Source of the DNA: Pegoplata infirma
Lineage: Eukaryota; Arthropoda; Insecta; Diptera; Anthomyiidae
Direction of reading: 5' to 3'
DNA: 64,000 nucleotides
Assembly (NCBI GenBank): GCA_963921195.1
Contig: OY992538.1
Coordinates: forward strand, 55,852,852-55,916,851
Made by a program: the position numbers and the translations under genes. How positions within the stretch are numbered: the first letter of the stretch is position 1; each line of letters starts with the position of its first letter. The notes under the pieces are model-generated. The model did no database searches and was not told where the DNA came from. It worked only from the letters and a program-made list of their open reading frames with translations. Positions 46,372-57,490 of the stretch are shown in pieces.

Positions 46372-47245
46372 TATTTTTAACAGATTATTTTGTAAATTTA
46401 CAGAAATCGTTTGCTGTCTTCCTTTTTTCAAGAAAATTTTCTTAAGTTTTAATTTTCAAAGTGTTAATTTTTGTTCGTTTTTTATACAATTAAACAAATT
46501 GAGTATAATAATTGACAAAACTAAAAAAAAATCAGAAGATTATATTGCTAATTTTACAGAAACATTTTTTTATTTTTTTTAAAGTTTAAATAAAAAAAAA
46601 AAACTATTAAAGTTCTCATGAAATCTAATTTTCTAAAATCAAAAATTTTCTAGAAAATGTCTTAGCAGATTTCTCTGCTGTTTTGACAGATTTCTCTGGT
46701 GATTTCACCGAGATAATCATGACATATTTTCAGCAAACCGTGTCTGCTAAAATCAGCAAATTTCTCATATGGCTCAAAATGGGTGTGTTTTTAGCAGGTT
46801 TTTCTGCCGATTGGACATGGAATTAATTTTGTGTGTATGTACTGCAAATGTGCTTTACTCAGACAAACCGACAGACAAACATCTCTAGAATGTCTTAAAT
46901 TCGTCATACAGAAACGGGGCATTAATGTTTTGAGCAATAGTACAAAACTCGCAAAGATTTTTGTTTTGTAAAAATGATAACTTCATCACAAACGAATATA
47001 ACACTCTCACTTATTCAAACTCATCACGTTTTCTTCAAACAAATAAAAATTTTGTAAAACAGGTTTTATAAAATTCTATAAATTTATTTCACTAATTGAA
47101 TTATTTTCCTAATTAGTCATTATTTTAAAATACATATAAACAAAAAATTAATAGCCAAAGACACTTGACTTCAAGTTCAAGTTGTCAGTTGAGTTCAATA
47201 TTTTCATAATGAATTTATTCAATCCATAATTCAGTCATGCGTGAT
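46372..47245. other. AT-rich continuation of the TCTGT/ACAGA repeat plus a family E/mini-me scrap
   Basis: Contains motifs such as TCTGCTGTTTTGACAGATTT and an end-like AATTAATTTTGTGTG near 46835, then a decayed mini-me piece (CGACAGACAAACATCTCTAG near 46869) and a family E piece (ATAACACTCTCACTTATTC near 46998). No gene. Confidence 0.5.
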
Positions 47246-47251
47246 GCATTA

Positions 47252-48682
47252 GAGTGACATTTTTTTGTATGACAAAAAAAAATTTTCTTGCGATTTTCAA
47301 TGGCAGGGCAAATTTTATTTTTCTAGGTCTAAGACTTATGTCAATGGTTCCCAACCTTTTTTGCGCCATGCCCCACTTTTAAGTTAAAAAATCTACAATG
47401 TCCCCCCTACACTCATGGAAAATTTGTAAATTTTACAAATTTGTTTAAAAATTCAAAATTTACTTGTGATTAATCAAACTCTTTTTTTTAAATCATCTTT
47501 TAAACAAAGTTTTTAGAAAAAGTTTTCACCAATAAACTAAATAATTTAAGTAAGTAGTTGATTTAACAAAAAAAAATCCTAAAAATTTGCTCGTTGCCCC
47601 CCTAGAGCATTCAAATTGCCCCCCAGTGGGGCGAGAATCAAAGGTTGGGAACCATTGACTTATGTGGTACAAATTTGAGGCCAATCGGATTTAATTAACC
47701 CGTGACTTCCGGCGATCAAAGTTTAGATTTTTAGAAATTAAAAAAAGACCTCGAGCTTGAATATTTATTACTTTGAATATAAAAAATATAAAAAAATATG
47801 TCTTGCGAAATATCATTTTTTTTTAATTTTGATGCGCTGAACATGAATATCAAAAAATTTTTAATTGGTCAAACGGTATCGCTAGAAATATCGCTATTTG
47901 AAATTAACAAAAAAAAAAAAAAATGGCGAGGTTTTCCTGCTTTCTGGTATTTTTTTTTTAAATCTCAAAATTTTTTCCCTTGACCCTTTCATAAAGCTTA
48001 AAACATTTTTTTGTTTAAACTAAATTTTGAAACTATAAACATTTTTTCTTAGCCCGTTCAAAGACCTTGAGACAAATTGCATTTTAAATTAATTTAAGCC
48101 AAATTCGATCATTTTAACCCGTGGCACTCTTAGATCAAAGTTTTGGAATTTTGGAAAATTTTCAGCAAAATTTGAGATTTTTGAAAAATAAGAAACTAAA
48201 AAAAAATTATCTGGCGATACATTATTTTTATTGATTTTGGCAAGCTGAATTCGAATATTAAAACAATTTCTGAAATCGATCGAGCTGTTTTTGAGCCATC
48301 GCCATTTGAAATTTGTCCAAAAATATTTTTAGAATTTTTGGTAAAAATTTTCCAAAAATCCAAAACTTTAATATAAGGGCTTAAATTAAGTAAAAAGCTC
48401 TATGAGAAGGGAAAAGACATTTGTATTTTTTTTTGATTTCTTGAGCGTAGAAAAAAAGCCGCCATTTTTGCAATTTTCAAATAGAGATGTCTCGAAAACC
48501 GTTCAAATGATTTAAAATTTTTTTTTTTGATAAAAATTATTTTTTTTTTAAATTTTTCAAAAATAAACCGATTGCCCTTAAATTCGTACTACATAAGTTT
48601 TAGGCATAGAAAAATAAAAATTTGACCGGACGTTTAAAATCGGAAGAAATATTGTTTGCCATACAAAAAAAAATGCCACTCT
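47252..48682. mobile_element. 1.43-kb foldback with AGAGTGRCATTTTTTT ends
   Basis: Left AGAGTGACATTTTTTTGTAT is mirrored by right CATACAAAAAAAAATGCCACTCT (shown in part). The arms share TATTTTTCTAGGTCTAAGAC / its diverged complement near 48610, CCAATCGG and the TTAACCCGTG block, which is also tandemly duplicated near 48115. The left arm holds a hAT-like MITE. The TSD is unresolved. Confidence 0.65.
47342..47657. mobile_element. hAT-like MITE (CAATGGTTCCCAACC ends), TSD ACTTATGT
   Basis: Ends CAATGGTTCCCAACCTTT and AAAGGTTGGGAACCATTG; exact 8-bp TSD ACTTATGT at 47334-47341 and 47658-47665, and the opposite arm of the enclosing foldback gives the empty site. CARTGGTTCCCAACC is a classic hAT (Charlie-type) tip. 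The subterminal C-runs (CCCCAC, CCCCCC) are typical too. Non-coding. Confidence 0.9.
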
Positions 48683-48689
48683 TATGATG

Positions 48690-49905
48690 TAGAGTGTATT
48701 GTAAAATAGGGAGAAATGTTTATTGTCATAAAAATCTACGTTGGCACACATGTACTATATTAAATTGTTTAAAGTGTTAAAATATATTAAATCTAATTCT
48801 AAACTAATTAATTTGACAGAACAACATATTATAATTCATAATTAAAAAGCAAAAAAGAAACGAATATGATATTATAGAAATAATTAATTAGATAAAATTG
48901 CAATCAACAAAAAAACAAAAAATAAAGTTATGATAATGTAATAACACAAAGATATTTTGTTTGTACATTATATAATTGTATTAAATGGAATTAATACGAT
49001 TTTCTTTTGAATATAAATTACAATTTGTATACCCTACGTTCAGTGATAGAGGGTATTTATTAGTTTCTCATAAAAAATACAAATATTTCATTCAGTAGCA
49101 GGTTAGCTTTTCACAAAACCGGTTGATGTCGCATTGTTTAAGAAATACACCAATAGATGCAAATTTATATTCATGCACCAATACACATGCTCTCTTTCTG
49201 CCGATCACTGATTTAGAGCATTTTGATTTAATAATTGTATTGGATTCTAGGTGTTTTTTTTTTAAATGCTTAGTCTTAAATTTCTGTATTTTTCTATAGC
49301 AAAAGTCTCGAATTCTAAGATTTTTTTTTAATAGAAAAATAGAAATTAGTTCTGTAGAAAAAGTCTATGATTTTTAAAAAATTGAAAAACCAAAAACGCA
49401 TTTTTATTAGTTCCATATAGGTCTATCAATATTCTGAAATTCTTGGGACACATGCTTTTCTGTATTATACAAATTCTGTATCACAAATGAAGTGTATCAA
49501 AAAATCGTTATTGCCGACTCTTTAAAACTTATTTGTGTTATTTCTTTTGTTTTACATTTTTTAAGTACATATTTATAAAGTTGTATATAATAAAAAAATA
49601 AAAAAAAAAAAAAACACAGAAAACAAACAACAATTGCTATGAACCATGAAATAAACAAATAATTAAGACAATGAATTGCTAAATTCTCTTTTTTTTGCTT
49701 TTTTTTTTGTAAATTTGTTCATGTTAATTTTACATTTTAATTCAACTTATTTTCTTTCTTTCCTTTTTTCATTCTTTTATTTTTAAGTTGTTTGTAATAC
49801 GAGTTTGTAATTTATTTGTTAAAACTTTTTAAATAAATTTTTGTTAAAAAGAAAAAAATACAGTTTTTTGTCAATGTAAAACATGTAAGAAATAATAAGA
49901 ACACA
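48690..49905. other. AT-rich stretch, a mini-me hairpin scrap only
   Basis: TATACCCTACGTTCAGTGATAG near 49027 is a leftover of the mini-me terminal hairpin. Otherwise no coding or structural signal was found. Confidence 0.5.
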
Positions 49906-49997
49906 AGTTCCCGAGTAAAAAAATTTATATATAATTATAAATAATTTGATAAAATTATATATAATTATATCCGATTTTTTTTTTATATATAAAATTA

Positions 49998-50364
49998 CCC
50001 GGTGAAAAATGAGCATATATGGATACATATATGTAAATATATGGATGCATATATGTAAATATATGCGCATATATGGTCATATATGAAATTGTATGCAGTC
50101 ATATATGATCATATTTGCAACATATATGTCCATATACGTAAAATGAGGGCATATGCCCATATATGACATATATGGACATATATGGAGCATATATGTCATA
50201 TATGTTCATATGCCCTCATTTTACGTATATGGACATATATGTTGCAAACATGATCATATATGCCTTCATACAGTGCCATATATATTCATATATGCTACAT
50301 ATATGGACATACATGACGCTGTATGAACGCATATATGATCATATTTGTACCATTTTTCACCGGG
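49998..50364. mobile_element. CCCGGTGAAAAATG element, CATATATG-filled, TSD TA
   Basis: CCCGGTGAAAAATGAGCATA and ACCATTTTTCACCGGG with TA at 49996-49997 and 50365-50366. The whole interior is degenerate CATATATG/ATATGNNCATAT units and is also a palindrome at large scale: GTCCATATACGTAAAATGAG near 50128 is mirrored by CTCATTTTACGTATATGGAC near 50214. Frames over it are Met/Tyr/Ile-rich artefacts. Confidence 0.85.
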
Positions 50365-51094
50365 TATATAAAATTATAAAAAATTATATTTAATTTTATA
50401 AAATTTTATGAAATAAGATAAAATTATATACAATATTATCAAATTATATAATTATATCAAAAACTGTTTTATGTAAAGTTTTATAAAATTATATCAAATC
50501 CCGGGTGAAAATGACCATGTATGTTCATACATGTTCATACATGTTCATACATGATTCCATATATGATACTATATGAACAATATATGGTCAAGTATGTCAT
50601 ATATGGAAGCATATATGGATGCACACAAGTGAGATAATAGTTCATATATGTAAATGTATGTAACTATATGTGGAAAGGTATGTTATACACCGTCATATAT
50701 GGTATGCATCCTCATATATGAGCCTACATACATGATCATATATCATCATTAATGATTATAGTTTCTTGTATTCTAAAGCATATGTGTTCAAATATGTGTG
50801 ACCAAATTCAAAATTGACATATAATTTAGAATATTGAAACTGTAAGCTTAAACGGAATTATATGTTTTATAATTGAAATTATGTTATTGTGAATAAAAGT
50901 ATTTGTTTCAATCAAATCTATTAGCAAATAACATTTATTCGTTTTCAGACTTTGGCTAAATTTGTTGCCAGACAATCCATTTTTACGTTTGTGCAAATAA
51001 AAACATTTTTAAGTAATATATTGCACAACTTTAACAATCAAACGAGATTCTTGCACAACTTTAAAAGCTTCCAAAAATTTTTTATTTGTTAGGA

Positions 51095-51275
51095 CACACA
51101 AAAACAAAATAAAAAAAATTGTGCCAGTTTTTGGTTTAATTACAACCTATAAGTGGTTTTGGATAACTTACCAAAGTTTTTGCTCTAAAAAACTTAGGTA
51201 AGTTATCCAAAACCACTTTATAGGTTGTATTATCCCCAAAACGGACACAATTTTTTTATATTTTTTTTTTGTGTG
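51095..51275. mobile_element. CACACAAAAAC hairpin element, 181 bp, TSD GA
   Basis: CACACAAAAACAAAATAAAA and ATTTTTTTTTTGTGTG ends; the two halves, marked by GGTAAGTTATCCAAAACCAC and its complement, make a tight hairpin around 51185. GA at 51093-51094 and 51276-51277. Confidence 0.7.
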
Positions 51276-51279
51276 GAGG

Positions 51280-52655
51280 CTTTAGTGCTAAAATGGTATT
51301 TACAGATATTTCAAAATTTATTTTAATTCTGGTTTTGAATGTAATTTTCTATAGAAAACGACATTTAATAATTTGTGTTGGATTTTGTGTTGTGTAATTA
51401 TCATATAAAGTTATTCAAATAAATTACTTCAAATAATGTTCGTTGTCATTTAAGGGTTAATTCCAATAATTTTTATGAACATTTGATTCAACACCCTGTT
51501 TTTATATTTAGTTTCTATTTGACGTTTTCTTTTAGAATACATATTTATTACCAAAAGGTTTGTTAAAAAGGCACAAAATAAAAAGTGAAATGAGAACGTA
51601 AACAAACAAATGTTTGCGACTGAAATTTGTTTAAACAAAAAACAATCAAGTAATGCAATTCAAAAAAGCATTGCAAAAAAAAGAAGTGTTAAAACAATTA
51701 TAATAAACGTCACAATAGAGCAGCAGCAGCCACAAAATGGAAAAGTGTGGAGAGTAATGGGAGTCAATGAACGATGAAGAACTATGTATGGCGTCTTAAA
51801 AAACACCTTTATTTCAACATTAGAACGAATTTGTAACTTCTGGACATTAAATACTTCAAATATTTGTTTTATGAATTTGTTTTTTTGTGCCAACAGCGGT
51901 ATGGGAACAAGTCAAGTTTACGTCAACCCAAAAAAAAACATTTTTTTTTTTATTTTTTTGCGTAGCCGGACTTTGGCCGGGCTCCATGCATTTATCCCAT
52001 ACACTGCGCCTTAAAAAGCTTTTTTTGCGTAAAAGGTTTTTGGCCCTACGTATGTATTTTCAGTGCAAAATTTTAAACTTTAAAGTCGCACCCACCCCCT
52101 AGTAGCTTTTGCCCCCAACAAAAGTGGTACCACTCGACTCGGGATGAGGTCGATATATAAAGTTTCATCAGATTTGGAGGGGTAGACGTAATCTGACTTA
52201 TGCCGTGGTATGTATATATAATTTGGTTCAGTTGACTGTGGACTATAACACAACCGTCTGTTGTGTTATAGTCTTAGAAAGAAAAGTCCCCCTTATAGAA
52301 CAGATGCCAACTTAAAAAAAAGTTTTCCTGTAGTTTTTTTTTGCACTCTTGATAAACATATAATTTTGTTTGCTGCCAGAAGAAGTTCATAGTAGTGGAC
52401 TTAGCCCAAGGGGATTGCAAAATTAAAATTTTTTTGTCTCTTTTGAGAACGTGGTTAAAAAAAAAATAATACAAATTGAGTGCAGGAACAGAACAAACAC
52501 GGTACGTGGGACAGTTTCCAATTAGAATGAGTTTCACCACCTTTAAAAAATAGAACAAGTTTTATTTCACAGCGGCGTCGGCCTCCGGTTTTATTAGTCA
52601 AATCGTATGGAAAAACTTGTGCCGGGCATGTTATGTTCCTGCACTAAGCCTAAAG
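51280..52655. other. AT-rich stretch, no firm feature
   Basis: A local GC-richer patch (about 51960-52260; GGCCGGGCTCCATGC, CACTCGACTCGGGATGAGG) and a small hairpin ACTATAACACAACCGTCTG/TGTTGTGTTATAGTC near 52243 are seen. No convincing coding exon. Confidence 0.4.
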
Positions 52656-52659
52656 TGTA

Positions 52660-52918
52660 ATTATGTAACTTAATAGTCGCAAATCGTATTGTTAGTTCAT
52701 TATTTCATTACCATAAAATGACACTATGTATATGGAAATGGAATAATGAGCTAATGATACGATTTGAGATTATCAAGTTACATAATTAGCCCCCTGAGTT
52801 ATGAACCCGTACCCTAACGTAGCGATTAAAATCAAATAGAAAATCTCTTACATGTTTCCAAACAACGAAAACCTTCACGCTATGTTAGGGTACGGTTACG
52901 GATGCATAACCCAGCCTT
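52660..52918. repeat. two adjacent small palindromes
   Basis: TAATTATGTAACTTAATAG (52662) against ATCAAGTTACATAATTA (52769), and GGGTTATGC/GTACCCTAACGTAGCG (52800-52827) against CGCTATGTTAGGGTACGG (52881). Each is a hairpin of about 120 bases; MITE-like. Confidence 0.55.
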
Positions 52919-53104
52919 TAGGGTAATATTGTAAAACTTAAAAGTAACTATCATAATAAATGAGTTTTAACACTTTATGTGGTCCTAGGGCAATATTTTG
53001 ATGCACTGCACACGGATTGACAAAGTGAGTGTACCCCATAGTATGGGGCCCATACTATAGTTGGAAGGAAAACAACAAAATTGTATTTTGACAAATTGAT
53101 AAAG

Positions 53105-53222
53105 GGTTTCTTCACAATTCAGCAGCAAGCAGCAGACAGCAAAATTTCCCACATGTATACGGTTGTTTGCTGTATGAAAAGTTTTGCTGCCTGCTGATTG
53201 CTGCTGAATTGTGAAGAAACAC
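53105..53222. repeat. 118-bp strong hairpin
   Basis: GTTTCTTCACAATTCAGCAG...GCAGACAGCAAAA pairs with TTTTGCTGCCTGCTG...CTGCTGAATTGTGAAGAAAC with few mismatches around a loop near 53160. Size and pairing resemble a small MITE or a long-stem RNA hairpin. Confidence 0.65.
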
Positions 53223-53419
53223 TAAAAAAAAACAATGATGTCAACTAAAACCGTTTTTACAAAAGTTTAGGCTTAAGGAATTAATCACAAAACGTGCTAG
53301 TTTGCAAATTTGATTTGCTGATAAATAATCAATGGAATTTAGTCCTATTTTGTAACATCATCGTAATAAAATCATTGGAGTTTTAAAATGTTCTAAAGGC
53401 CTATTCACACCCGAGGTGA

Positions 53420-53722
53420 AATCTAGTTCGAACGATATTTCGATCATATGGTATACACTTCCATATGATGACCATATGTGACGGTAATGAGTCGTCGAAT
53501 GTTAAACAAGAAACGTGGCGGCGTCCGCAATTAGAACACCGACGGCATACACATTTTTTGGAACATCAACAAAATGGCAAGCTTTGTGTCGTTGTTTTTT
53601 CAGTGTTTGAAGATAAAAAGAATATAGAGTTTTACCGAATTTTGAAAGATTACATGCCGATTAGAGCTCAAACAAGATTGTACATTTTAAATTTGTATGG
53701 GCAAACTATTAAATTACAATAA
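53420..53722 (+). other. possible exon(s) with a weakly BESS-like C-terminus
   Basis: An open stretch from about 53420 to TAA at 53720-53722. The last part, FEDKKNIEFYRILKDYM then IRAQTRLYILNLYGQTIKLQ, begins directly after a good acceptor (GTCGTTGTTTTTTCAG, ending about 53602), so it could be a last exon. Its spacing of an acidic start, F..xL, and a following basic/hydrophobic helix faintly recalls the BESS motif of MADF-BESS proteins. No MADF domain was found upstream. Low certainty. Confidence 0.3.
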
Positions 53723-53730
53723 ATTATAGT

Positions 53731-54440
53731 GCGTTTACATTGGAATTCTAATCCAGTAAATTGGGATTTTCAATTTTCTTTGTAATCTGTACTGTTTACA
53801 ATGGAATTTTTACATTTGAGAAGATTAAGATTGACATTTAAAATGGCAAGTTGGCAACAAATGTGTTTGACTGCGATCCAATTGTATTTCAGAAAAAGTC
53901 AATTGTATTTCAGAAATTAATCGATTGAACTTCAGAAATAGTCAATTGTATTTTAGAAACAGTTAATTATATATCAGAAATGAATCAATTGTATTTCAGA
54001 AATAGTCAATTGTATTTCAGAACAAAACAATTTTACTATATTTGGAAATTTCTGAAATACAATTGACTGTTTCTAAAACACAATTTATTATTTCTGAAAT
54101 ACCATTGACTATTTCTGAAATATAAATTGACTATTTCAGAAATCCAATTGACTATTTTTGAAATACAAATGACAAATGACTATTTCTGAAAAACAATTGG
54201 AAAATCTTTACAATTGACTATTTCTGAGATACAAATGGAAAATCTGAAATGCAATTGACTATTTCTGAAATACAATTGGAAAATCTGAAGTACAATTGAC
54301 TATTTCGGAAATACAATTGACTATTTCGGAAATACAATTGACTATTTCGGAAATACCATTGACTATTTCTTAAATACAGTTCAAAATAGTGTAGTAAAAT
54401 GCGATTGTAATCTACATTGTAATCAGTAATTTTTGTAGTT
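53731..54440. repeat. inverted minisatellite (CAATTGTATTTCAGAAATAGT)
   Basis: About twenty degenerate units of roughly 23 bases. Those left of about 54040 read CAATTGTATTTCAGAAATAG; those to the right read CTATTTCTGAAATACAATTG, so the array folds back on itself. Outer parts (GTTTACATTGGAATTC, TGCGATTGTAATCTACATTG) may be its ends. Confidence 0.7.
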
Positions 54441-54523
54441 GCAATATAATAGATCTATAGATATACTTTAGTATACATACTTTAGTATAAAGTATACTTA
54501 AGTATTAAGTATTCTTTATACTA

Positions 54524-56170
54524 CACGCAAAAAAAAATCTGTGTCGGAGTGAGCAAAAATCTGGCATAATTTTACCAAGAATATGCTAAAACTACAACCG
54601 ACGAAGTAGTTTTCGTAATTTAGCCAAAACACTTATGTAAAAATTTTTGAAGAAAATGCTAATGCTATTTAAGCAAAAACTTGGTAAAATATACCAAAAG
54701 AAATATGGTGAAATATACCAAAATTATTAAAAAAGGTGACTAAAAATAATGCTAAAAATTTCCACATTTATGCTAAAATAAATTTTCTATAAAATTTTTG
54801 TAAAAATTTGTATATTTGTTGAATTTAAAATTTTCATAGAATAAATCCATATTAATATAATAAATGTTGTGTAGGATTTTCTCCAGTGACTGCTGCCTAC
54901 GCTTTTTCTTGAAGTGAAGGATCCGCTATAGCTTCACGAATTTATTTAGAAGCATCCTGTAAAAATAAAAAATTATTACAAAACATAAATTTTTAATTTA
55001 AAAAACTAGTAAACCCCATGGATCTTTTGGTTAGGAGGAACACTTTGTGATTCCATTTGTAACTCATCAAAACAGGTCTGGACTCCATTGGCTTTGCTAT
55101 ATAAATGAGTTTTTAGGTTTTAATTTTATTACTAACTGGTGCCCACGCTCTTTGTTGTAGTGAAGGATTCGCCATAGCTTCAAAAATTTATTTAGCAGTA
55201 CCCTGTAAAAATAGAAAGTTATTACCAAACACTAATTTTTAACTAAAAATCTATTAAACCTTATTGGTGTCTTCGGAATAGGGGTATACTCACTTTATCA
55301 TTCCATTTGTAATTCATTGAAACAAACGTCTGGGACTCCATTGGTTTTGCTAAATGAATGGTGTTTTAAGTTATGACAGCAAAATTAACTTTAGCATTTT
55401 TTTATCTTACATTCCCAGGAAAATTTTTTGGAACAGATTCCTATAACAATGGATTCTTGAATATATTCTACGGTAATCACGACAAAATTTTCTATGTAAA
55501 ATTATTTTTCAAAAAAACTACTTGCTCTCAAAAACGATTGCTTTCGGGACAATTTCAAACAAAAATCATTGATTCTGGAATGTTAAGTAGAACCGGTTGC
55601 AGGGTAATATGATGTGTTCTGGAACCGATTATTTAGAACAGAAAATTTTGCTGGGTTTATTTATCTTTTAAAAAACTAATTATTTATACGGCGTTCACAC
55701 TTGCTGTTTTGAAGTGTTCAAGAGTGAGATGTTTAAAAAAGTCTTTGTTCTGTGTCCATTACGTTTTTATTCTGCTACTGGTGTTTTGTGAACAACTTGT
55801 TTAACGTCGCTAGTGTGAACTCCACATTAGTTTTATTTATTAATTTATTTTAATTTTATTTATCAATTTCCTTTTTACGGTTTTATAACACAAAAAATAA
55901 ACGAAGCACGCACACAAAAATACAAAATGAATATGGCGTTCTGTGTTTGTTTTTTTTTTTTTTTTTGTTGTTTTCTTTCGATAAATTTTTGTGCGAGTAA
56001 TTTGCGTTATTGTGCAAGCTACTTGGTAATTTTACATAAAAAACTAATTATGTTACTTTAACATCGACAAGCATAATTTTAGCAAAAATTTGGTAAAAAA
56101 ATTTTTTTGGTATGAAAAAAGTTTTACCAAGTAGGATTGCTCAATCTGACACAGATTTTTTTTTTGCGTG
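54524..56170. mobile_element. CACGCAAAAAAAAATCTGTG TIR element, 1.65 kb, TSD TA
   Basis: Ends CACGCAAAAAAAAATCTGTG and CACAGATTTTTTTTTTGCGTG, continued by GAGTGAGCAAAA / TTGCTCAATC; TA at 54522-54523 and 56171-56172. The outer parts repeat TTGGTAAAATTTTACCAA motifs. The middle has a ~240-bp direct duplication (GAAGGATYCGCYATAGCTTC near 54919 and 55165) and a 138-bp GGCGTTCACACT...AGTGTGAACTCC hairpin (55690-55828). Confidence 0.8.
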
Positions 56171-56721
56171 TAGATTAGAGGACCAATGTTAACGCAAAAA
56201 TTGAAAATTTCGATAACTTCAACTAAAAATTTTGAATTTATCGAAATTCTCATAAAAAAATCCTAATAACGTTGCTTGAAAAACGGAAGTATGATACGCA
56301 CTCAAGTAAATATTTTACCAAATTTATAAAACATATATACTTTATTTTGAAAATGTCGATTTTATTGTTAATAATATCAAAAATTAAAAAAAAAGTGTTC
56401 TTATGACGTTGCCGATTAATTTTAACATCTTTGCTGTGGTTTGCCGTCGGTGGTGCCAATTGCAACTGAGTTCTAAAATGATTTGCTTTTTTTCATTTTC
56501 AAACGTTTTTATTTCTAACACTTGTTGGCATCATTGAATTTTTGTGTACATACTGCATTTTTATTAAATAACAAACAATAACAAATTGCATGACTATTTC
56601 ATGCAATTTTGGATTTTTAAAAAGAAATTAATTTGAATAAAGTTGTTTTGTAGTAAAAATTAATTACTTAAGCCAAATAAAAGAAAAATCTTAAAAAAAC
56701 TATGAATATGCTGAAAAAAAG

Positions 56722-56818
56722 GTGAGTTTTCAAGAAATCGATATGTTCTCAAAACATACCGTGTTTTTTTGTTTGTTTGGATTGCCACACACTAATAAAT
56801 TTATATTTTTTATTGCAG
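56722..56818 (+). other. predicted 97-base intron
   Basis: GTGAGT donor, CTAAT branch-like site about 25 bases before the end, T-rich tract and TTGCAG acceptor. Size and signals are typical of short insect introns. Confidence 0.6.
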
Positions 56819-56982
56819 TAAAAATCAACTGGGAGCTCTCGACAGCAAATCAAAAGCTTTTAATAAAAATCGGATACCACAACCATCACGTAAAATAATA
56901 AAATCAACGTAGAATTGCCTTTTGAAAGCCAACTTTTCAGAAAAAAGTTTGCGAGAAAAAAAGTAAGAATGAATTACACCAA

Positions 56983-57205
56983 GGAGCATGTCACAGAATC
57001 TATTCCGTTCGGAAGTGGAATAAGTGGTTTACTTGTAAAACGCAAAGCAAATATTTTTTTTGCGGAATGAAACCACTTTTACGCAATTCAATTCCACTTT
57101 GATTTTTGAAAGTGATTTCATTCCGAAAAAATAATATTCGTTTTGGGTTTTACGAGCAAACCACTTTTTTCAAATCCAAACGGAATTGAGTCTGTGACAT
57201 GCCCC
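56983..57205. mobile_element. 223-bp MITE with GCATGTCACAGA ends
   Basis: GGAGCATGTCACAGAATCTA and GAGTCTGTGACATGCCCC are the ends, matched inward over about 30 bases (ATTCCGTTCGG/CCAAACGGAAT). CAA on both sides is the likely 3-bp TSD. It sits in the reading frame of the small gene. Confidence 0.75.
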
Positions 57206-57457
57206 CAAACAAGGAATTTTTGCAAAGGATGCTATTTTCAAATCTATTTTTGCGAGACAACCAGCTTGGCCGTAAGGTGTCGATCACCAGTTGGAAAAGC
57301 CGAATAGCTTAGATTACACTTATGTTTATTTAGAGACAGTTTATTAAAGTTACGGTATTAACATAAAGTACAAAAATATATTTTTTAAATATTCGATAGT
57401 TTTAATTTAAAAACAATGTCAAAAGTTAATACAAACATATATATTTAAATAAATTTC

Positions 57458-57490
57458 AATAAATAAACGTTGTATGCACAAAAAAAAAAA
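57458..57490 (+). terminator. poly(A) signal followed by genomic A-run
   Basis: Overlapping AATAAA hexamers at 57458-57467, then a CA and eleven A from 57480. This is the spacing of a used poly(A) site; the encoded A-run also fits the tail of a retroposed transcript. Confidence 0.45.

Larger units (their letters stand above)
56702..57275 (+). pseudogene. small intron-containing gene, frameshifted and split by a MITE
   Basis: Exon 1 starts ATGAATATGCTG at 56702 and ends at 56721; the donor is AAAAAAAG/GTGAGT. The acceptor TTTTTTATTGCAG ends at 56818, with a branch-like CTAAT near 56792, giving a 97-base intron. Joined, the frame reads MNMLKKSKNQLGALDSK, SKAFNKNRIPQPSRKII and stops at TAG 56910-56912. 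One base out of register, a second frame (from about 56900) reads VELPFESQLFRKKFARKK and, across the MITE at 56983-57205, MNYTKQGIFAKDAIF then SIFARQPAWP, to TAA at 57273-57275. Removing the MITE and one 3-base duplication keeps the frame exactly (153 bases). It is followed by AATAAATAAA at 57458 and an A-run at 57480. The predicted product is about 84 residues, basic, with no signal peptide or known domain that I recognise. Gene identity unknown. Confidence 0.6.

Noticed and set aside
44423..46582. Several plus-strand frames of 60-160 codons
   Set aside because: Antisense shadows of the LINE ORF on the minus strand.
47798..47983. 61-codon frame in the 47-48 kb foldback
   Set aside because: Not preserved in the other arm and low complexity.
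49819..50393. Met/Tyr/Ile/His-rich frames
   Set aside because: Translations of CATATATG units in the CCCGGTG element.
53870..54380. Regular ~23-bp repeats considered as a CRISPR-like array
   Set aside because: Units are adjacent and degenerate with no unique spacers, orientation flips midway, and the context is a eukaryotic repeat region.
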